A DNA stretch of 64,000 bases from Rhinopithecus roxellana. Taxonomy: Eukaryota > Chordata > Mammalia > Primates > Cercopithecidae. This document shows, in pieces, positions 33,860 through 46,279 of this stretch. Where the stretch lies: NCBI RefSeq assembly GCF_007565055.1, contig NC_044560.1, forward strand, positions 90,277,295 through 90,341,294, given 5' to 3'. Under the pieces are notes generated by a model that ran no database searches, was not told the origin of the DNA, and saw only the letters and a program-made list of their open reading frames with translations. Each line of letters starts with the position of its first letter. Within the stretch, counting starts at the first letter, position 1. The position numbers and the translations under genes are program-made.

Positions 33860-34310
33860 TTGATGTCACCTAATTCTGTCATGACATAGGGCAGTTTGCA
33901 GCATTTCCAACCCACCTGTCCAGCTTCATTTCTAAGCACTCTGTTTTTTGTGCTTGCACTGTAGCCACATGAGACAACTCACTGCTCCCTAAACACTGTG
34001 TACTTTCACACCTCCTTGCTTATTTATTTCTCTCCCTAGAATGCATGTCCCAGCCTCCTCTGCCTGGTCATCACCCACTTCACCTTCTAGGCCCAGCTCC
34101 AGTATCACCTTCCTGAGATTCTGACCTCTGTTCCTCAGATTAAATCAATTGCAACTCCATCTCTGTATCAGACTGCCTTGAAGAGATGCCTGTGTGTTCA
34201 CTCACCGGTGTTCTCTGTTACAGTACTTATTGAGGACTGGGATTGTAGTATGCTACTTTCTCTGTTAAGTGCTGCACATAGCACATGAGAAGTATCCAAT
34301 AAGTACTTGT
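33860..34310 (+). repeat. L2 LINE 3' part
   Basis: CACCTCCTTGCTTATTTATT, CCCAGCTCCAGTATCACC and GAGATTCTGACCTCTGTTCC fit L2. Confidence 0.65.
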
Positions 34311-34317
34311 TACCTTG

Positions 34318-34560
34318 AGTAACTAATATTTCAATAGTGTTTATAGCTTATGAAGCACATTCTTACCTGTCTTAATCCTTATAATAACCCTGAAGTAAGT
34401 AAAGGTGTTTTATCCTCTCAATTTTAATAGCTAGGGAAAAATGAGAATTAGAGGAGTGAAGTGACTTTGCCAAAATGATACAGCTAGTGAGGGATGGAGC
34501 TAAGGATCAGTCAATCATGAGTCTTCTGATCAAAATTACTTGTTCTTTCTGCTAACTATG
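34318..34560 (-). repeat. MIR (antisense)
   Basis: GTCTTAATCCTTATAATAACCC and GTGAAGTGACTTTGCCAAAAT fit antisense MIR. Confidence 0.8.
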
Positions 34561-35076
34561 CTTGCAGCTGATTCTTTCATACCTTGTCTCTAACAGTTGG
34601 AGGAACTGAATCAATCCTGCCTTGAGCTTGTCCCCTGAACTTTGTAGTTGAATTCCAGTGCTCTGGCTCCTTGCTGCCTGTTTGTAGCTGATGCTGCCTG
34701 TTGGACCTCTGCCTCAGTGCTGTGTGATGACAGGAGGCTCAGGGAGGGAGAAGCTAGAGGAACACATCATAGCATTGTTAGAAATTGGAGGCCAGCCAAA
34801 GCTTTACTTAAATCCTTGGCTATTTTTCATCTCTTCTCAGGCCCCCAGCCTTACAGTTTCAACAACATTTGCTTATCTTGGGATATTTCAGAGAGAGATT
34901 CACTGCTATTCAGAGTTATTGCTCTAAATTGGAATTATTTGAATTTTAGGCTGAGAATTAGGGATTGAGATTTGTTTTTTGCAACTCGAGCATCCTTTGC
35001 TTTGCTCCCCAAGTACACCCCAGATTAATGTCATCTTCGGCAGGTAGACCAACGTAAGGACAAAACCAACCAGGTG
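34561..35076. other. unassigned intronic sequence
   Basis: A 106-codon open frame at 34648-34968 has no recognisable domain and no convincing splice sites. Confidence 0.4.
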
Positions 35077-35382
35077 GCCTGGCATGATGGTTCATGCCTG
35101 TAATCCCACCACTCTGGGAGACTGAAGGGGGGTGGATCACTTGAGGTCAGGAGTTCAAGACCAGCCAGGCCAACATGGTGAAACCCCATCTCTACTAAAA
35201 ATACAAAAATTAGCTGCGTGTGGTGGCTGGCGCCTGTAATCCCAGCTATTTTGGGAGGCTGAGGCAGGAGAATCGATTGAACCTGGGAGGTGGAGGTTAT
35301 AGTGAGCTGAAATTGTGCCATTGCACTCCAGCATGGGTGACAGAGCAAGACTGTGTCTCAAATAAATAAATAAATAAATAAA
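35077..35382 (+). mobile_element. Alu (sense)
   Basis: Starts GGCCTGGCATGATGG; AAAT repeat tail. Confidence 0.95.
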
Positions 35383-35950
35383 ACCACAAACCAAGTCTCC
35401 CAACTTCTAGATTTAGTTGATCTTGAAATCTCTTGGATTCCCTGGTAACCTTTTGGGAAACAGCTTACTTTGGGATAAGCAAATTAATTCTTCCTTATTG
35501 AGAACACTTCTGATCCAATCTTAAAAGAGATTTGTTAAAGATGTAAGCATCTGAAATAAACAACCTAATTTAGAATGTAAACATACATATATAAGAGTTC
35601 TGCTTGTATACCAGAACCATCCAAAAGAGAAATCTAGGTTTCCAAATGAGGTTTTATTTAAATTATCTATGCTGTATCTTTGGGTGCTGGTAGCTGATGA
35701 AGTGTATCCCCCTAAAGAGAACATGAAAGTATGTATGAGCTCCTTAGGAGGGAGAAAAATGCTTTTTCTGGTCAGTTCCTGTTGACTTCAGGGGTTAGTA
35801 GTTACAAAGGAAAAGCCCAATATTTAATCTAGCAGATAGAGCAGTTCTTTCCATTTTTGTATATGCAATCTAGAAGCCCCTGGCTTTCCTGGAATTTTAG
35901 GTAAAATTTCCATATATACCAGCAAACGTTTTCAAATTTTTAGTAACGCT
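35383..35950. other. unassigned intronic sequence
   Basis: AT-rich, without a feature that I recognise. Confidence 0.4.
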
Positions 35951-35956
35951 GACAAC

Positions 35957-36049
35957 CCTTCCCTTCTTCCTTCCCTTCTTTCTTCCTTCCCTCCTTCCTT
36001 CCATCCATCTGTCCATCCGTCCGTCCATCCATCTTTCTTTCTGTCTTTC
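35957..36049 (+). repeat. CTTCC/TCCA-type pyrimidine-rich simple repeat
   Basis: Imperfect CCTT, TCCA and TCCG tetramers over about 90 bases, next to an Alu single arm. Confidence 0.9.
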
Positions 36050-36175
36050 TGTTTTAAGAGACAAGGTCTCCCTATGTTTCCTAGGCTGGTCTCAAACTCC
36101 TGTGCTCAAGGAATCTTCCTGCTTTGGCCCCCCTCAAGTGCTAGGATTACAGGCGTGAGCCACCACACCTGGCCC
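36050..36175 (-). mobile_element. Alu single arm (antisense)
   Basis: One arm ending CACACCTGGCC. Confidence 0.75.
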
Positions 36176-36630
36176 ACTTAAAATTTCTTTATTTCTGTTT
36201 GAGGCTCTCTAGTTGAATACAGGGTAGCACTCATTCCAGGTATTCTCTCCTATATAGCCTCTGTTTTGGCCACATGAGTCAATTCGCTGACTCCCTAATC
36301 ACTGGGTGGAACTTCATACCTTTTTGCTTATTCATGTCTGTGGGAAATATCAGAATGAGACTGGCAGTGTAGTTTAAGAAATTGACAAAGTGTAGTGCTG
36401 GTTAGATGCTAAGGAAAGGAGTGTTGCCTTTGTTGCCTATGTGTGACTATATGGTAGGGGTTTGTGGCTGTCTTTACCTGGACCTGATGTTTTTAGGACT
36501 TAATTTCACTCTAAATGCTTGTCAGGCCTACATTTGGGCCTACATTTGGACTTGGGCTTTACTCTGGATTTTCTATTCCCTATGCTTAAGTGCCTGCCTA
36601 TGAAAGTAAAGCTACCTTTTGTGGATTTTA
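36176..36630. other. unassigned intronic sequence
   Basis: No feature recognised; a short duplication of CCTACATTTGG lies near 36530. Confidence 0.4.
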
Positions 36631-36634
36631 TTTT

Positions 36635-36922
36635 ATATTTTTGAGACGGAGTTTTGCTCTTTGCCCAGGCTGGCGTGCAAAGGCGCGATCTTGGCTCACT
36701 GCAACTTCTGCCACCTGGGTTCAAGCGACTCTCCTGCCTCAGCCTCCCGAGTAGCTGGGATTACAGGCACGTACCACCACACCTGGCTAATTTTGTGTTT
36801 TTAGTAGAGACAGGGTTTCTTCATGTTGGTCAGGCTGGTCTCGAATACCTGACCTCAGGTGATCTGCCCACCTTGGCCTCCCAAAGTGCTGGGATTACAG
36901 GCATGAACCACCGTGCCCAGCC
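36635..36922 (-). mobile_element. Alu (antisense)
   Basis: Full length, ending GTGCCCAGCC. Confidence 0.95.
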
Positions 36923-37500
36923 TGTGGATTTTAGAATCATCCACATTCTTAGAGAAGCTGTTAATCCGGGTTGACCAGTACCACTGTTAGATTCCTCGCA
37001 ATTTAGGGAATTCTCAAAACAGAGATACGATAAAAATTCTTACATGCAAAGAACCTCACACTTTGTTCCCCTCCCACCCCCTCTCTCAAACAGGGATTCC
37101 CAGCTGCTACTTTCATTCCCTGCATTTAAGCATAGTTCTTTCCAGAGTAAAGAAGTCTAGGACAACTATAATCTTTTTTTTTTTTTTTTTTTTTAGTGTT
37201 GGGCTTTTCCTTGAAGACAGATTTGGCCAATGAATCAATATGGGTTTCAGTTTTTACAGTTTGGAGATTTGCCATTCAGAAATCTATCTGAAATTACTAG
37301 GCTCACTTTCCCTTTCCCTGTATCTTTTAATAAGTGTAGGAGAGAGTAAATAACATGCTTTTCTCTTTAAAACTTTCTCCTCTGACCTATATATTGCTCT
37401 TCAACATAGTCTGAGTCAAGGAAATTGGGCTGCTTACATTTCCTTTTAATTGTTTAGAGGAAAGATTCCTAGATCAAGTTTTCAGCAGGTGTCAATACCA
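36923..37500. other. unassigned intronic sequence
   Basis: A poly-T run at 37171-37194 is the only structure seen. Confidence 0.4.
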
Positions 37501-37502
37501 TG

Positions 37503-37798
37503 AGGCCAGGCGCAGTGGCTCACACCTGTAATATCAGCACTTTGGGAGGCCAAGGTGGGTGGATCACTTGACGTCAGGTGTTCGAGACCAGCCTTACCGA
37601 CATGGTGAAACCCTGTCTCTACTAAAAATGCAAAAATTAGCTGGGTGTGGTGACGCTTGCCTGTAATACCAGCTACTTGGGAGGCTGAGGCAAGAGAATC
37701 GCTTGAACCCGGGAGGCAGAGGTTTTAGTGAGCTAACACCACTGCACCCCAGCCTGGGTGACAGAGTGAGACTCCATCTCAAAAAAAAAAAAAAAAAG
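37503..37798 (+). mobile_element. Alu (sense)
   Basis: Starts GGCCAGGCGCAGTGGC and ends in poly-A. Confidence 0.95.
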
Positions 37799-37934
37799 GG
37801 ATACTATGTGACAACCCTTGGTCTTTTTTGTGTATGTATGGATGTATGGTGGGGAGGAGGGTACTCTTATTATTTAAAATTGTTGATAATCTGTCGTTTT
37901 GACCCTCCAAGCATCATAGAAGCCTTGTTAAGGG

Positions 37935-38095
37935 AGTCAGGGGACAATGTTCTAGGCTCAGCTCTGATACTTTCCAGCTAAATGATCTTACACAAGTTAT
38001 TTAGCTTCTCTAGGCAATGGTTTTCTCATCTATAAACTAAGGGTATCTTTAAAGTCCCTTTGAGCTCAGATTAGGATTCCAAGCACTGAAGTGTA
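37935..38095 (+). repeat. MIR
   Basis: GATCTTACACAAGTTATTTAGC and TTTTCTCATCTATAAACTAAGG match the MIR core. Confidence 0.75.
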
Positions 38096-38179
38096 ATTTA
38101 TTCCCTTTGTTAAAGCCACTCAGAAATTGAGGAAAGCTGTTTATTTTTTCATAGCTTTAAGTTAATCTTTAAAAAATGG

Positions 38180-38494
38180 AGGCCAGGTGCAGTGACTCAC
38201 GCCTGTAATCCCAGCACTTTGGGAGGCTGAGGTGGGTGGATCACTTGAGGCAAGGAGTTCAAGACCAGCCTGGCCAACATGGCGAAACCTTGTCTCTATT
38301 AAAGATACAAAAAAATTAGCTGGGCATAGCGGCGTGTGCCTTTAGTCCCAGCTACTTGGGAGGCTGAGGCAGGAGATTCACTTGAACCCAGGAGGCTCAC
38401 TTGTAGTGAGCTGAAATTGCACCACTGCACGCCAGCCTGAGCAACAGAGTGAGGCTCTGTCTCAAAAAAAAAAACCAAAAAACAAAAAAAAAAA
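38180..38494 (+). mobile_element. Alu (sense)
   Basis: Starts GAGGCCAGGTGCAGTGAC; interrupted poly-A tail. Confidence 0.95.
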
Positions 38495-38598
38495 CAGACA
38501 GCAGAGCCCTCCTTGACTTATTAATGCTTGGGCATTGGGGAGGATTGGACTTGGTCTCTCAAAATCTAATTATTCACTAGTTTTAAGAAATCACTTTA

Positions 38599-38880
38599 TG
38601 GCTGGGTGTGATGGATCAAGCCTGTAATCCCAGCACTTCAGGAGGCTGAGGCTGGCAGCTTGAGGCCAGGAGTTCGAGACTAGCTTGGGCAACATGGCAA
38701 AACTCCATCTCCATAAAGAATAGAAAAACTAGCCAGGCATGGTTGTGTGTGCCTTGGGAGACTGAGGTGAGAGGATCACCTGAACCCAGGAAGTCGAGGC
38801 TACAGTGAACTGTGATCGTGCCGCTGCACTATAGCCTGGGCGATGGAAGTGAGACCCTATTTAAAAAAAAAAAAAGAAAC
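38599..38880 (+). mobile_element. old Alu (sense)
   Basis: Starts GGCTGGGTGTGATGG; diverged. Confidence 0.9.
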
Positions 38881-38893
38881 AAAAAAAGCTTTA

Positions 38894-39032
38894 TGGCCAG
38901 GGACAGTGGCCCACACCTATAATCCCAACACCTTGGGAGGCTGAGGTGAGAGGATCTCTTGAGGCCAGGAGTTTGAGACCAGCCTGGGTAATGTACTGAG
39001 ACACCATCTTGCCCCTGCAACCCCTGTCTCTA
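38894..39032 (+). mobile_element. Alu left monomer (sense)
   Basis: Only the left arm, starting GGCCAGGGACAGTGGC. Confidence 0.7.
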
Positions 39033-39400
39033 TGAACATTCATTTACAAGTTTTTGTCTGGACATATGTTTTCAGTTCTCTTTAATTACATACCTAGGTG
39101 CAGAACTGGTGGTTCGTATGGTAACTTGTGTTTAACGTGTTAGTAACCATCACATTATCTTCTAAAGCAACTGCACCGTTTTACATCCCCACCAGCAGTG
39201 GATGAGGGTTCTAGTTTCTCTGCATTTTTGCTAACGCTTATTATCTGTCTTTTATAGTATAGACATCCTAGAGAGCATGAATCACTGCAGTTTTGATTTA
39301 TATTTTCCTTATGACTAATGATGTTGAACATCTTTTCAGGTGTTTATTAGCCATTTATATATCTTCATTGGAGACATTTACTAATTTTGACAACGATTTT
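39033..39400 (-). repeat. L1M LINE 3' region (antisense)
   Basis: CATCCCCACCAGCAGTGGATGAGG and ATGTTGAACATCTTTTCAGG are antisense L1M hallmarks. Confidence 0.8.
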
Positions 39401-39548
39401 CTCAGAGAGTGCAAACAGGCAAGGCCCTGAATAATTGCAGTTTTTTATTCATTTATTGACAGAACATTATAATTATTTGTTAGAAAGAAGCATCCATATG
39501 GATGATTCTTGAACAATCTTGCTTCAGTTGGCTGCTTTTAAAACTTTT

Positions 39549-39828
39549 TCTTTTTTTGAGACAGGATCTCACTCTGTTGCCCAGGCTGGAGTGCAGTGGT
39601 ATGATAATAGCTCCCTGCAGCTTCAGTCAGCTGGGCTCAAGCAACCCTCCCACCTCAGACTCCTGAATAGCTGGGACTGTAGGCATGCACCACCACACCT
39701 GGCTAACTTTTAAAATTTTTTTGTTGAGATGGAGTCTCACTGTGTTTCCCCAACTGGTCTCAAACTCCTGGGCTCAAATAATCTTCCCAAAGTGCTCAAT
39801 AACATGCTTGAGCCACCGTACCTGGCCT
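39549..39828 (-). mobile_element. old Alu (antisense) with internal deletion
   Basis: The right arm lacks the block before CCCAAAGTGCTC. Confidence 0.85.
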
Positions 39829-39929
39829 TCTGAAATTTTGTTGCTTAGTTCACTGGTCATTTTCCTAAGAGATTTGTGGAAAACTTCACAGGCAAACTAG
39901 TATGAGCAGAAGAGATGAGGATTTTAGGA

Positions 39930-40065
39930 TGAGATAGATCTGGATTTGATCAGCCTGGCAATTTAGTAGATGTGTGATTGGGGGATGTTAATTGAGCCCT
40001 CCAAATCCTATCTCTGTGTCTGAAAAATTCCTGACACAGAAGCACCCGCAGTAAATGTTAGCTAA
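39930..40065 (+). repeat. possible MIR fragment
   Basis: Degenerate match around GATGTGTGATTGGGGGATG and GACACAGAAGCACCCGCAG. Confidence 0.35.
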
Positions 40066-40206
40066 TTCTTTACCCTTCTTTAGGTAGAGCTGTGTCTAGT
40101 ATGCTTTAGAAACAGACTGTTGTTTTCTGTTGTTGACAATTTTCCAGGCAAGGGAAAAAAAATCTCTTTGCATTCTCCTCTCCCATTACCTCTCTCTGTA
40201 TCTCTT

Positions 40207-41151
40207 CAATAGTTTTATTTATTTTTTATTAAAAACTTTTTTTGCAGGGGACAGAGTCTCACTCTGTTGCCCAGGGCGGAGTGCAGTGGCACAATCTCGG
40301 CTCACTGCAACCTCTCCCTCCTGAGTTCAAGCAGTTCTCCTGTCTCAGCCTCCTGAGTAGCTAGAATGTAAGGAGTGCCTCACCATGCCTGGCTAAGTTT
40401 TGTATTTTTATTTATTTATTTTTTGAGATGGAGTCGTGCACTGTAGCCCGAATTGGAGTGCAGTGTCGTGATCTTGGCTCGATGCAACCTCTGCCTCCCA
40501 AGTTCAAGTGATTTTCCTGTCTTAGCCTCCTAAGTAGCTGGGATTACAGGTACCCGCCACCACACCCAGCTAATTTTTTGTATTTTTAGTAGAGATGGGG
40601 TTTCACTATGTTGGCCAGGCCAATCTCCAACTCCTGACCTCATGATCTACCCACCTTGGCCTCCCAAAGTGCTAGGAGTACAGATGTGAGCCACTACACC
40701 CAGCCAATATTTTTTTTTTTGAGACCGAATCTCGCTCTATTGCCCAGGCTGAAGTGCAGTGGCGCCATCTTGGCTCACTGCCACCTGTGCCTCCTAGGTT
40801 CAAGTGAATTCTCCTACCTCAGCCTCCCCAATAGCTAGGATTAGAGGTGCATGCCACCGCGCCCAGCTAATTTTTGTATTTTTAGTAGAGACAAGGTTTT
40901 GCCATATTCGCCAGGCTGGTCTCAAACTCCTGACCTCAGGTGATCCATCCGCCTCCGCTTCCCAAAGTGCTGGAATTACAGGCATGAGCCACCACATCCT
41001 GCCAATTTTTGTATTTTTAGTAGAGAGGGGATTTCACCATGTTGATCAGGGTGGTCTCCAACTCCTGATCTCAGGTGATCTACCTGCCTTGACCTCCCAA
41101 AGTGATGGGATTACAGGGATGAGCCACTGTGCCTGGCCAATAGTTTTATTT
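40207..41151 (-). mobile_element. nest of three antisense Alus with outer 14-bp target-site duplications
   Basis: The outer Alu starts at 40221 and is interrupted after GTTTTGTATTTTTA near 40408. Two Alus follow (about 40419-40704 and 40710-41003). The outer copy then resumes and ends GTGCCTGGCC at 41137. CAATAGTTTTATTT flanks the whole at 40207 and 41138. Confidence 0.85.
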
Positions 41152-41429
41152 TTATAGTTATTTGGTTACTGTAGTCAGACAAAGATTGAGATGGCATAAT
41201 AAGCTAGTTCTCATCTAAATTTCTTATAATATATACAAGTTTTGCTATCACAGGTATAACACATAATCAGAATTTTGAGAAAGAGACATGAGGGCCTTAG
41301 TGTGAAATTAACTTTACATTTCAAGTTGCCTGCTTTGTCTTTTCAATACTCTGTGGTGTTTAATATCTGTTGATAAGATGACCTCACTTGGTCCTCAAGA
41401 CCAACTGCAATTTGTTTATTATTACTATT

Positions 41430-41704
41430 ATTTTTGAGGTGGAGTCTTGCTGTGTCGCCCAGGCTGGAATGCAGTGGTGCGATCCTGGCTCGCTGCAACC
41501 CCCACCTGTGCGATTCTCATGCCTCAGCCTCCTGAGTAGCTGGGACTACAGGCATGTGCCACCATGCACAACTTTTTTTATTTTTAGTGGAGACGGGGTT
41601 TTGTCATGTTGGCCAGGCTTGTCTCAAACTCCCAACCTCAGGTAATCTCCCAGCCTCGGCCTCCCAAATTGCTGGTATTACAGATGTGAGCCACCGCGCC
41701 TAGC
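41430..41704 (-). mobile_element. Alu (antisense)
   Basis: Ends CCGCGCCTAGC; small deletion near 41505. Confidence 0.95.
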
Positions 41705-41731
41705 GACCACAATTTATTTAAATATTTATTC

Positions 41732-41855
41732 AGGCTGGAAGTGGTAGCTCACGCCTGTAATCCCAACACTTTGGGAGGCTGAAGTGGGAGGATTGTTTGT
41801 AGCCAGGAGTTTGAGACCAGCCTGGGCAACATGGCAAGACTGTGTCTCAATCAGT
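41732..41855 (+). mobile_element. Alu left monomer (sense)
   Basis: One arm, followed by CAATCAGT and ATTT tandem units. Confidence 0.75.
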
Positions 41856-41889
41856 CAATCAATATTTATTCATTTATTTATTTATTTGT

Positions 41890-42590
41890 TCAATGTCCTC
41901 TCCTGATTTTTATTCCCTATGTTCAGATCTTATCTATCAAAAATAAATCCCTCGTTTAACTTAGTTGTCCCTTCTCTTCTTAATCCTTAATGTCAAGTAT
42001 GTAATCTTTTCTGACTTTTTAAAAAACCTACCATTAATTTTAATCTGATTTTCATTCTACTACTCTCTTGAGAAATAGTCTCACAAAAGCACTTTATTTG
42101 TAGGAAAGTTAAAAAGCTTTCTTAGTCCTTATCCTCCTTGACTTCTGCTGTAGTATTTGATACCGGTGATCATTCCTGTCTTGATTACACTGCTTACATT
42201 TTTGCTTACCTCTTTCACTGTTACTATTTTGTTTTGTCTTTTTCTTCTGTCCTTTGTTGATTGCTTTTCCATCTCCTGCCTTCTAATTTTGGCTATTCCC
42301 TAAGGCTCAGTCCTTAGCACTCTGCTCTTCTGTCTTACTCCTAATCCAGAAAGCCCGTTTCCCGTGTCTTCAGCTAGCACCTCTGTGCATGTGACATCTA
42401 AACTTAAGTTCTCAGCTGATCCAGACTGAATTCTGGTATTTCCAGCTGCTTCAAGAACATTTCCATTTGCAACTCCTTTGCTGCCATTTTAAATTCAACG
42501 TATTTAAAATTGAGTTTGTCAAATCCGCTGCCTTTTTAACAAACCTTATGACCTGCCTATTTCTGTTAATGGTGTACTACTGTTGTTCCA
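41890..42590 (+). repeat. L2 LINE, coding end into 3' part
   Basis: GTAGTATTTGATACCGGTGATC and GGCTCAGTCCTTAGCACTCTGC match the L2 reverse-transcriptase end. It is not coding any more. Confidence 0.6.
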
Positions 42591-42620
42591 CACTGCAAGC
42601 TTGAAACCTTGGATCTATTT

Positions 42621-42929
42621 GAGGGAGGGGTTTTTGTTTTTGTTTTTGAGACAAAGTTTCACTCTTATTGCCCAGGCTGGAGTACAATGGTGTGATCTTG
42701 ACTCACTGCAACCTCTGCCTCCTGGGTTCAAGCGATTCTCCTGCCTCAGTCTTCTGAGTAGCTGGGATTACAGGTACCCATGACCACACCTGGCTAATTT
42801 TTTGTATTTTTAGTAGAGACGGGGTTTCACCATGTTGGCCAGACTGTTCTCGAACTCCTGACCTCAGGTGATCCACCTGCCTCCGCCTCCCAGAGTGCTG
42901 AGATTACAGGTGTGAGAGGGAGGGGTTTT
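42621..42929 (-). mobile_element. 5'-truncated Alu (antisense) with 14-bp target-site duplications
   Basis: GAGGGAGGGGTTTT lies at 42621-42634 and 42916-42929. The copy stops at TTACAGGTGTGA. Confidence 0.9.
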
Positions 42930-43030
42930 GAAATCTTGGAGCCCCTGGTGTGCTGGAGCCAGCTTATGGACTCATGAGAGCCAAATGTTAAATTTTCAGC
43001 AATTTTGTGAGCTGGTTGCTAAACACAGCT

Positions 43031-43321
43031 TTTTTTTTGAGACTGAATCTTGCTCTTTTGCCCAAGCTGGAGTGCAGTGGCGTGATCTTGGCTCACTGCA
43101 ACCTCTGCCTCTGAGGTTCAAGGAATTCTCCTGTCTCAGCCTCCTGAGTAGCTGGGATGACAGGCGCATACCACCATGCCCGGCTAATTTTTTGCATTTT
43201 TAGTAGAGGCAGGGTTTCACCATGTTGGCCAGGCTGGTCTCGAACTCCTGACCTCAGGTGATCCACCCGCCTCAGGCTCCCAAAGTGCTGGGATTACAAG
43301 TGTGAGCCACTGTGCCCAGCC
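43031..43321 (-). mobile_element. Alu (antisense)
   Basis: Full length, ending GTGCCCAGCC. Confidence 0.95.
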
Positions 43322-43698
43322 ACAGTTATTATTAAAAATTGAACTATGTAAACATACAATTAAATAAATTATATTTAAAATAAACGTAATAAATCCTCAA
43401 AGCTGTTCATTTCATAATTATTTTGCTGCATGTTAGTATTGTCTGTGCTCTTGAGGTTATGTCTGTTGTGTCTCTGTGATGGAAATACTATACATAAAGG
43501 TGTGCTACTGTACATTTCTTCCCAACATTGCATTTAGTGATATTATATTAGTAGCTTGAAATTGGTTGTATTGGGAATATTTGCATCATGGAAATCGGCA
43601 AATTCTACAACTCTGAGTTAGATGTCTTGTTTTGTTTATTGTTTAGACTTAAAGTGATGGAGAAGATGTTAATATTGAAGATTAAACTTAAAAGTGTG
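43322..43698. other. AT-rich unassigned sequence, probably an old repeat
   Basis: The stretch 42940-43030 plus 43322-43590 looks like one old AT-rich element split by the Alu, but I cannot name it. Confidence 0.35.
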
Positions 43699-43980
43699 GG
43701 CCGGGTGTGGTGGCTTACACCTGTAATCCCAGCACTTTGGGAGGCTGAGGCAGGCAGATCACGAGGTCAGGAGATTGAGGCCAACATGGTGAAACCCTGT
43801 CTCTACTAAAAACACAAAATTAGCCAGGTGTGGTGGTGCGCACCTGTAATCCCAGCTACTCAGGGGTCTGAGGCAGGAGAATCACTTGAACCCAGAAGGC
43901 AGAGGTTGCAGTGAGCCGAGATTGTGCCACTGCACTCCAGCCTAGTGACAGACCAAGACTCTGTCTCAAAAAATATATAT
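43699..43980 (+). mobile_element. Alu (sense)
   Basis: Starts GGCCGGGTGTGGTGGC with a small internal deletion. Confidence 0.95.
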
Positions 43981-44262
43981 ATTCTTTCAGTTTTTAAAAC
44001 TATGTTCCAGTTCATCATGAACCATCTTCCCCAGTTGTATAATGTACCTGTCACCTTCTTATTTCTTTACACACATACAAATAAACACACATACCTTGCA
44101 TATGTCCATCTCTGTGCCTAGTCTTATGTGGTTTTTCCATCTTCTTTCTACTAAAACATTTGCTAATTCTCCAAGTCCTATTTCTTCGAGGAAGTCTTTG
44201 CGGATGTTTCCATTCTTTATCTTGTCCAGTTTCCATTCTTATCCTACTTTGTTTCTTTTTCA

Positions 44263-44468
44263 GTTTTTTTTTTTTTTTTTTTGGAGACAGGGTTAAAAAA
44301 GAAACCCCTCATTACAAAAGGGTCTTGGTTTGTCACTCAGGCTGGAGTGCATTGGTGCGATGATACCTCACTGCAGCCTTGAGCCTTGAATTCCTGGGCT
44401 CAAGCAGTCCTCCTGCCTTAGCTTCCCAAAGCACTGGTATTACAGGTGTGAGCCACTGCACCTGGCCT
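44263..44468 (-). mobile_element. Alu (antisense) with insertion and deletion
   Basis: About 35 foreign bases (AAAAAAGAAACCCCTCATTA and onward) interrupt the start, and the middle is missing. Confidence 0.8.
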
Positions 44469-44700
44469 CCCCCTCTACTTTCAGAGCTACTTTGAGTATT
44501 ATAATTGGAAAGGACTTTAGTTTTCCACTCAAATGTAAAAATCCCCAAATCCCAGCCTCTACTCAAAAAATTATAGTAACTGAAATTCTACTACTTCTGA
44601 AAGTAGCCCTTTCTAATGTTGTCTGGAGAATTAATATATTAAAAATCAGTCTTCCTTATAATTTTTCTACAAGCCTTCCCATTCTGTGTTGTGAACTCAC

Positions 44701-45012
44701 TTTTTTTTTTTTTGAGACAGGGTCTTGTTCTGTCGCCTATGCTGGAGTATAGTGGTGTGATCATAGCTCACTGCAGCCTTGATTTCCTGGGCTCAAGTGA
44801 TTCTCCCACCTCAGCTTCCTGAGTAGCTGGGACCATAGGCATATACCACCATGCCTGGCCTTTTTTTTTTTTTTGGTAGAGAAGTGGTCTCCCCACGTTG
44901 CCCAGACTGATCTTGAACTGCTAGGCTCGTTTCAAACTCCTAGGGTCGAGGGATCCTCCTGCCTTGGCCTCCTAACGTACTGGGATTGCAGGCACAAGCC
45001 ACTGCACCTGGC
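44701..45012 (-). mobile_element. old Alu (antisense)
   Basis: Ends GCACCTGGC; a second poly-T lies in the middle linker. Confidence 0.9.
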
Positions 45013-45174
45013 AATGAGTATCACTTAATGAAGTTGTCACTAGACTGGGACTGAATCAGAAATCCGATTGCCACTTAACTTATAGCTAAGTGATCATAAC
45101 ATCTCAGAACCTTAGCTTCCTTCGTTTCTTTTACTTCACAAGGTAGTTGTTTGGATTAAATAAATAAAATGAGA

Positions 45175-45372
45175 TGATGGCTGATTATAAAGCATAGTAG
45201 TTAATGGCAAAGACTAAAATCAGACCAAACTGAGGCCGGTTTTTCCACTTGGTGACCTCGGGCAAGTTACTTAACCTCTTTGTGCCTTATTTCCTCATGT
45301 GTAAAATAGAAATGATAATAATACTTACCTTAGAGATATGCGAGATGGATAACATATTAAACATTTAGTACC
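45175..45372 (+). repeat. MIR
   Basis: CGGGCAAGTTACTTAACCTC, TTCCTCATGTGTAAAATAG and AATGATAATAATACTTACC give a clear MIR core. Confidence 0.85.
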
Positions 45373-45546
45373 ATGTTTGATATTAACCATACTTTCTCCC
45401 AAAGTGAGATCTGTTTTTCCATAGTTTCAATTTTAAAGTTAATTCAAATTTCCCACAAAGAAAATTATTCTCAAATTCACTATTAGAAATATTTGGTAAG
45501 AGAAGGGTTAAATTAGAAGTACACCCCAGGAAACATTGGGTACCTA

Positions 45547-45885
45547 GCATTTAGTTTCTTTTTGTTTGTTTGTTTGTTTGTTTGTTTTTGAGGCAGAGTC
45601 TCGCTCTGTCGCCCGGACTGGAGTGCAGTGGCCAGATCTCAGCTCACTGCAAGCTCCGCCTCCCGGGTTTACGCCATTCTCCTGCCTCAGCCTCCCGAGT
45701 AGCTGGGACTACAGGCGCCCGCCACCTCCCCCGGCTAGTTTTTGTATTTTTAGTAGAGATGGGGTTTCACCGTGTTAGCCAGGATGGTCTCGATCTCCTG
45801 ACCTCGTGATCCGCCCGTCTCGGCCTCCCAAAGTGCTGGGATTACAGGCTTGAGCCACCGTGCCCGGCCGCATTTAGTTTCTTTT
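45547..45885 (-). mobile_element. young AluY (antisense) with 16-bp target-site duplications
   Basis: The body is 45563-45869. GCATTTAGTTTCTTTT flanks it. The tail is a GTTT repeat. Confidence 0.95.
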
Positions 45886-46279
45886 GCAGCACTCTGGAGG
45901 GCTTTTCTGACTCTGGCTGGACTCATCTACCCATCATTTGCCATGCTATTACATTTTGGCTCATAGTAATTCCTGAGGTGTCTCAGGATAATGAAGACTT
46001 CCCATGTTCTTGTCCAAACTTTCTAGGACATTGTTGCATGTTGGTTAGAGTGTGTAATAGATCTGGAATCAATTTAAAAAACACACACGTTTCTGGTAAA
46101 GTATTATCATTTCACATGTATTTTACTCCAATCTGAAGCTTTCTGAATTTTATTATTTAATTGTTGCTTCCACTTTTAAATTCTTTAATTTGTGTTTACC
46201 TAGAACCAGAGATTTTTATGTGGATAGTATAATAATTCAATATCAAATAAAAATCTCTCTGTTTCACTCTCATTCACAG

